This document shows positions 57,951 through 64,000 of a DNA stretch of 64,000 nt, piece by piece. The stretch comes from Neopestalotiopsis rosae. Its lineage: Eukaryota > Ascomycota > Sordariomycetes > Amphisphaeriales > Sporocadaceae. The DNA lies in assembly GCA_023078685.1 (NCBI GenBank), contig JALGAS010000005.1:3224001-3288000 (forward strand), written 5' to 3'. A model generated the notes under the pieces. It saw only the letters and a program-made list of their open reading frames with translations. It was not told where the DNA came from and searched no databases. Position 1 is the stretch's first letter. Every line of letters begins with the position of its first letter. The position numbers were made by a program, and so were the translations under genes.

Positions 57951-59979
57951 ATGTCCACCGCGACTAGGAAGCCGTCCACCGCGGGAGTCAACACCGCCGC
58001 TGCCACCTCGTCGCCGTCGCCGTCGCCCTCTGCCGCACGCCAGGCGCGTGGCTCCATTTCTGGTGCCTCATCGGCCGCTCAAAATGCTGCTACCGGCGCT
58101 GGTACGCCCACGAGGAGAGGTTCCATCAGGACAGGCACCCCCGTCTCTGCCCGCGCATCCATGCACCGCGGCTCGTCCTCGCTCAGCATCCCCACAAGCG
58201 AAGCTGAAGAACTCGTACGCGCAGAGGCTGCCGCCATCGTTGACGATCTGAAGGCCAGGCTCGAAAAGGCAGACGCTGCCTCAGAACAGTACAGAAAGCA
58301 GACCGATGTCCTGCAATCCAGACTCGATGAGGCCCTGAAGGAGCAGGCCAAGCTCGAGGAGCGCTGCCACGAGAGCGAGGAGCAGATTGAGGCACTGCGC
58401 AATGAAAAGCGGGAATCCGCCCGGCAAATGCGCGAGATGGAGACCATCTACGAGGCTGAGAAGAGCAAGATCCTCAAGGAGAAGGAGGACATGGCCAACA
58501 AGGAGGAGGAGATGCAAACCGTCATCAACAGGTTGAAGGACACCATTAACCAGAGGAATGCCGAGGACGACGGCCGGTCGTCGAGACACTGTAAGCTTGC
58601 CGTACCTCTGCTCTCTCTATTATTCCACCTTGTACTAACTTGCACCTGAAGCCAACAACGCCTCCCCAAGTGTAGACAACGGCAGCTTCGCGCCCCCTTC
58701 GTCCATCACCCGCAGTGATTCCAGGAACAACTCCAAGTTCCTCCTCCAGAAGGACAAGCTCATCGAATCTCTTCGCCTCGAGCTGGCAGAGGCACAGATC
58801 AAGTTGGTCGAGTCTGAGAACCAGGGCGGTGGTCGCCTGCACGAAGTTGAGCGACTTCTCATGGAGGCCCGCATGGCCAACGCACGACTGATGGAGGACA
58901 ACGAGTCGTATCAGCTTCTGCTGCAAGAGAAGACCTTGACTGGTGACTTTGGCAAGGGCGACTTCAGCTACATGGGTGTCAGTGCCCACCAGGATGCGCT
59001 CGATGCACTCGAGGGTCGGCCCAGCTCCGGCGGAGACAAGGATACCAACGCTGGTGGCACTCTTGCCGATGAGCTTGGCGATGTTGCTGATGACTCGGCT
59101 ATGTCGCACGCCGATGATGGCGACCATGCGCGCCGCCTCGAGGGCGAGCTGCGTGTGCTAAAGGACCAGAATAAGGCTCTGACTCTCTACATTAACAAGA
59201 TTATCGAGCGTCTCCTCCAGCACCAGGAGTTTGAGCACATTCTTGATCAATCCACCGACGCCAAGGCTGGAGCAAACGTTAACAAGGAGCTTCCACCCGC
59301 GCCGGCCGGCCAGTCCGATGCCTCGTTCCTCTCGCGCGCCAAATCCATTGCCACGGGCACCACCGCCGCCGCGCCGGTTCGCAAGCCCCGACCCATGACC
59401 TTTATGCCCTCTTCAACCAACAGTCTGCACAACAACCCCGAGACAGCCCCCAGTATTCCCATTGGCATGTCCAGAGCGGCTTCCACCAGGCGCGCTGCTG
59501 GCCGCCCCATGAGCGAGCAGTACCCCAGTGCAGCGGGCATAGTGAACGCCATGTACAAGGGACCCGATGGCCCAATGGGCCCCATCTCGCCCACGCTGTC
59601 CAACCCTCGCAACAGCGCCCAGTTCTTTAATGGCACTGGCTCACCTCGCGTGGTTTCTTCCAGCAGCGGCGCACCGACGGCGGGTAACTTCCCCGGAATG
59701 CGCAGTGAGACGAGCAGTGTGAGCGGTGACTCTGTCACTGAAGGCACCAGCGCGAGCCAGAGCCCGCCCAGGACCATCAGCTCAGCAGGAGGCTACAGCC
59801 ACACGGGTGAGAAGCAAGGCGCTACCTTCGCTGGCAACAAGCCGAGACCATTGAGGCTGGTTCAGGAGGAGTCGGACAGGAAGGCGGCTGAGAACAAGCG
59901 CGCCAGCTGGTTTGGTAACTGGCAGGGCTGGGCTGCAGCTGGCAAGAAGCCCGAGGAGGTCGACGCCATCAGAGAATAA
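57951..59979 (+). CDS. Coiled-coil protein with conserved C-terminal amphipathic segment
   Basis: Exons 57951-58590 and 58652-59979 (61-bp intron with an ACTAACT branch site) give 655 aa. Residues 1-80 are Ala/Ser/Thr/Pro-rich and disordered, with RRGS sites. A long coiled coil runs from about 83 to 210 (EAEELVRAEAAAIVDDLKAR onward) and resumes at about 235-305. A conserved-looking helix LTLYINKIIERLLQHQEFEH lies at about 391-410. The rest is disordered and Ser/Pro-rich, closing with RASWFGNWQGWAAAGKK. No motor, kinase or membrane segment is visible. Database names for such proteins (myosin- or M-protein-like) reflect only the coiled coil. A structural or trafficking scaffold is plausible, since the WFGNW tail could contact a membrane or partner; this is inference. 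The intron and frame are clear, so the gene model is strong and the function is not known. Confidence 0.82.
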
Positions 59980-61861
59980 ACGGCCTCTCTTCCTCGCTGT
60001 GGGTGCTGAGCACTCGCAGAATCACCATTGAAGGTCACTAAAGAAAGAAAGGAAGAAGGAAATGAACCCGAAGTTGGCTGGAGAGAGCTTGTTGCTTCCG
60101 TTTAAGACTCGGTTTCATGCATCAGACAGGAATTCTGCATCAACGGCGCAACATCTCGAATTTTTCTTTGTTTCACGATCATCAAGAGACAAATTTCATG
60201 GTGCTTACGACCCACTTATATGGGAATCTGTTATGGCCCACGAAAGAAAAAGACGATTGGAATGATGATGGGATTATGGGACAGATCAGGCACTGACTGT
60301 ACGCGAGCAAAGACAGCCTCATGTTACATGGCATTGTTTATCATCATTATATAGATATCAAGACGCCTTCCTTGGATAGGATAGGTCGGGATGTAGTAGA
60401 TACCAATGTACTTACTCAAAATTGTGATGTATTCAATTTTTTTTTACTTTTATATTTTCATTTGTCAATAGATAGCATGCCCTAATTCAATAATGAAGCA
60501 CCCGAGCAAAATGTTCACCATGTTACAGCATGCCAAGTCGAGTGACCTGAACGAAGAGTGTTGTGCAGTCCTCGTGCCAGCTTCCTCATTTCAACCATGA
60601 AGACTTGGACATCGTGGGCAATCGACGCCCCGGAGGTTTTTCAGGGGCGCGGACCAACTTACCGGGAACCAAGAAATGACGTTTCCTCAACAGCCCACGG
60701 CCCTTTGACCACGATGTGATATGTGCTGATTCGAAGTCCGTGATCAGTCCATGCCCGTAGCTTCTGTGCATGGACGGAAGCATGCAAAAGAAAAAGCCTT
60801 GGAACACGAAGGAAACGGAAATCGCCATTCTCTACACACTCTCGCAAGGGGGACAAAGGGGGGGAAGAATTCATGGGCCGTTTTCTCTCCCTTTCCAATA
60901 TAACTGTTTCTGCACAGCTGCACCTCGGCTTTCCATGGGGTTGATTTGTTCCTCTTGAGCGTTTCCGCCTGGACGGGGGCATGGATCATGGATCAACCCG
61001 CCGGACATTTCTCTTTGACGACGTCGAGTCGTGGCCACTCCTTGATCAATAAGCCCAGACAGAGAGGGGATCACAAAGGGTGTGAAGCATGGCATCACAA
61101 CGGGGGACGAGACCGGGGTATTTACTCGTAATAATTTTTCTAGTCGTTAGTCATTCATGGAGACTTGGCCAGGAAACCTGGCTGCTCTATTATACAGAAG
61201 GACGTTTGGCAGTGTTTTTGTTTTTCCTTTCCCCCCTTTTCTTATGTCTCTCTAACCACGTTGTTGATCGAGTTTTCTTTTCTCTCCCATGACTCATGAT
61301 AGAAAGCCTTTCTCTAATTTCTTTGCGTAATTCCTGTTTGTACCGTCATTTCATAGAGGAAACGGTGACATCTGTGCGAGCCCAACCGTCAAGATCGTGA
61401 GCGTCATGAAAATGTTTTTGTTTTCTGGTTTTCTTTCGAATCCTCCACCATTTTTTCCACATTCCCGTAGTCTGAGTAAAATAGGCCAATAAACTTTTGC
61501 GTGCGAGAACCAATAACGCCGAGATAGGATGCATCGAGTGAAGAGAGAGCGAAAAGGGGAATGCATACATGTATAGATGAATGCCGCCATGTTTTTGGAG
61601 TTCTTTGATGAAAGAGTGAAGTTTAGGAATTCGTAGCAAAACCATGTTTCAGACGAAATGCCGCAAGAATTTTGAGGGAATTAAAGATGAAAAATGAGAA
61701 CAGCAATGAGAAATCTATCCCGATCATGATTGAAGCGTCCATTCATCGCGTCGTGAGGTATCAGCAGAGGCGAAAACCTCTCTGATCACCGTACATGGAA
61801 GAATACTAAGATTGACCTCATGGTTCTAGCTGCCGCTGAGCCGAGCTCGTGTGCCGGTAGA
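59980..61861. other. 1.9 kb convergent intergenic region
   Basis: Between the 3' ends of the coiled-coil gene (plus) and the CCCH gene (minus). AT-rich, with no gene seen; unusually long for a convergent 3'-3' spacer. Confidence 0.5.
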
Positions 61862-63963
61862 CTAATCCGTTTTACCATCATCCAGGACCTCGAGGGATGC
61901 ATAGGGGTTGTTCGTCGGCAAATTTCCATGATGAGCCAGACTGCCGTCAGTGGGACTGGCCATGTTGCGAGCAATTTGTGCAGAAGGGCGCGGAAGCGGC
62001 GGAGCAATCGGGCCAAAGGGAGAAGGGTGCCAAGCTTGATTATACAAACATTAGCCACATGTCGGTCCTTATCCAGACAGGCTGATCTCAAGTTCAATGG
62101 GGAGACATACCAGACGTATTGGCACGCGATCCAATATCTTGACCACATGAGCCGTTTCGCGAGTTGAAGCCTCTATTGTGCTGGGATTGCTCGAGTCCAC
62201 CGTTCTTCCCAAAGACGTGGCTGTTCTGTTGTCGCCAAGTCATGACCGGCGCGGAGTCGGTAGCCGCGTCATCATAGCTGCCATGGGCATCGACAGTGTA
62301 TCCGGCGCCGGTACGGGTGCCTAGTCCATGTGGGGGGAGTGCTTCGTTTGCGCTGAAAGTGGCGTTGGTACCAGAGTTGCCTCCCTCGGAACGAGTTTCG
62401 GAGCTCAAGTTCTGGGGTACCTCCCTCTGTCGGGCGAGCTCAGCTTGATGCTTTTTCCACCAGGCCGGGAGGCCATGGAACAAGCCGAGCTGGTGCTGCG
62501 TGACCTTGTCAAACGGCATCTCGTGTTTATACTTGCAGCCTTGCTGGGTAAAGGCACAGACGCCCTCATGGACCCATTTGTCGCAGTAGATCTTGGGTCG
62601 CCGTTGAGGCTGCTGTTGTTGATGTGGGTGATGTTGGGCGGCCGAGCCACCCGAATGGAAACCAGACGTGCTCTGGTGGCCGTGAGGTTGCTGCTGGTGA
62701 TTGTTATTAATGTGGCTGATCGAAAGTGATGCGCTCGAGCTATGGTGCGTGGGGGTTGAAGGGGTCGTTGCAACGATGTTATCGATCCGCGACTGTGCCG
62801 GCGAGTAAAAGAGCACGTTAGCCGCGGGAACAGCGGAACAAGATGAAGAAGTTTTCCTGCAAGATCGGGATGGAGTGGAAACAGAAAGGATAACCTCAGT
62901 GTCGGCTGGTGAATATGGTGAGGCAGGAGTGGAAGTAAGAGCAGCAGAAGCTCAACAGACTGCCAGATCTCAAGAAGCAGCATCCATCAACTTGATCCCT
63001 CAGTCGCAAAAACAAACTCACCTGAATGTTATCGGCAGGGATTCCGGGGGTGGCTGGAGGAGTCTGTAGCAAATTAGTCAGTAATTCTCCAAGTATATGT
63101 CAGGTATATTTCATTTGACTAACGCCTAAGATCTACGCAAGGATAGGCGAGGCTTCATCACTTACTCTGAGCAGGATCGGGTCGATGTTGCTCGATCGAC
63201 TGTTTGAAAGAAGTGCACGCGGCGTTGGAAGTACAAGCATACCCTGGCAGCCTTGCTGGAGAGCTGGAATATTCTGCAATGTGGGCAGCATATCGGCTGG
63301 AATGAGCTGCGTGTACTGACCGTTACCACGATCGAAACAATATGCGTAGCAAGACTCGAGCTGCAGGTCAGAGAAGGCGGCCATGTTTGGATATGGCATC
63401 AGGGTTGCGTGTTGCTCCAATCTGGGTAGACTGTTGGCAGTAAATGAAGGAGGACCGCGACTAGCTAGGCCAGGAGGAGAAACGTTGCCAACAACAGTGT
63501 CAAACGAAGTGTACATGGTCTCGCTAAGAGGCTGGGTTCGCCAGTTGTTTGATGTGAGGCTACGCGGAGCCTGGGCACCAATGTTCGTGCTTGTGCTCAT
63601 GCTCGGGCGTAGAGTCTGAGGCTGCTGGATTGAAAATGGCCGCTGGGCCGCCTGGGAACTGCTGCTCATCACATTGTTCTCGTTACTGCGCTCTGCGATC
63701 AACTTGTCTCGACGCAGGTTGACCGACTGGAAAGCGTTCCGCTCCATACTCTGTTGAGATTCTAGTGAGATGTTGCTGGTGGGCTCTATATCTGAGATCA
63801 TGAACTGTGCGAGATCGAGAAGAGCAGAGGAAGAATGCGAAGAAGGAGCTGGAGAGCCGGTTCGTGTTGAGGCAGGAGAGGCTCCGGAAGATGAGAAGGA
63901 CACGTCGGAAGGTGATTTAATGGCAGAGCTCTCGTTGGTAGTGGATAAAGATGAGGAGTCCAT
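61862..63963 (-). CDS. CCCH zinc-finger RNA-binding-type protein
   Basis: Four exons, 63963-63166, 63063-63022, 62792-62111 and 62034-61862 (introns 102, 229 and 76 bp), give 564 aa. Exon 2 is only 42 nt (TPPATPGIPADNIQ). Residues 1-130 are Ser-rich, and an Asn/Gln/His-rich linker (about 308-345) precedes a single zinc finger with C350, C359, C366 and H370 (C-x8-C-x6-C-x3-H) in IYCDKWVHEGVCAFTQQGC, followed by KYKHEMPFDKVTQHQLGLFHG and PAWWKKHQAEL. CCCH fingers of this spacing usually bind single-stranded RNA. An upstream ordered patch is LESCYAYCFDRGNGQYTQLI (about 205-224). The conserved final exon (AWHPSPFGPIAPPLPRPS) supports the 3' intron. The ATG at 63963 lies 38 nt from the window edge, so the promoter is outside. 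Role in mRNA control is inferred. Confidence 0.87.
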
Positions 63964-64000
63964 GATGAAGAGAAGCAGACTCTGGACTGGGGGTTTCGAG

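Overview
This is nuclear DNA from a filamentous ascomycete. The protein families (neutral trehalase, a Bud2-like RasGAP, a CYP61 sterol desaturase, Zn(II)2Cys6 regulator, fungal mL58) and the gene structure (short 50-130 bp GT-AG introns with CTAAC/CTGAC-like branch sites) point to Pezizomycotina. A sordariomycete, perhaps Hypocreales, is my inference from overall protein resemblance and is not proven by the window. I see no intact transposon, rRNA, tRNA or CRISPR array.

Sixteen protein genes can be built with exon-exact coordinates. In 0-7 kb, two carbon-reserve genes lie head to tail on the minus strand: isocitrate lyase (2078-203) and neutral trehalase (6431-3968). A 6.1 kb gene-poor stretch follows, then a membrane GT2 glycosyltransferase (12530-15403), a Cys-rich F-box-like protein (16760-18455), the mitoribosomal protein mL58 (19650-19024, minus) and a disordered conserved protein (22705-23802). 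Another gene-free stretch of 8.2 kb, rich in homopolymer and simple repeats, runs up to a RasGAP of the Bud2 type (32011-35832). Its leader carries several upstream ORFs.

In 37-51 kb lie a cyclophilin-40 co-chaperone (37537-38721), a 1024-aa uncharacterised protein (42600-39526, minus), a Zn2Cys6 transcription factor (44725-46246) directly followed on the same strand by a divergent CYP61/Erg5-type P450 (47020-48762), and a 577-aa uncharacterised protein (50882-49149, minus). In 53-55 kb two cytosolic ribosomal protein genes, uL16/RPL10 (minus) and eL30/RPL30 (plus), are divergently transcribed from a shared 380 bp promoter. The window ends with a coiled-coil protein (57951-59979) and a CCCH zinc-finger protein (63963-61862, minus), which converge.

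Most genes are housekeeping and functionally unlinked. The connections that the layout itself suggests are the RPL10/RPL30 bidirectional promoter and the regulator-P450 pair. The points most worth checking are that pair (a possible sterol-modifying side module), a perfect 17-bp inverted repeat inside RPL10 intron 1, and a mirrored decamer in the RPL10/RPL30 promoter. I did not find a clearly new multi-gene system.
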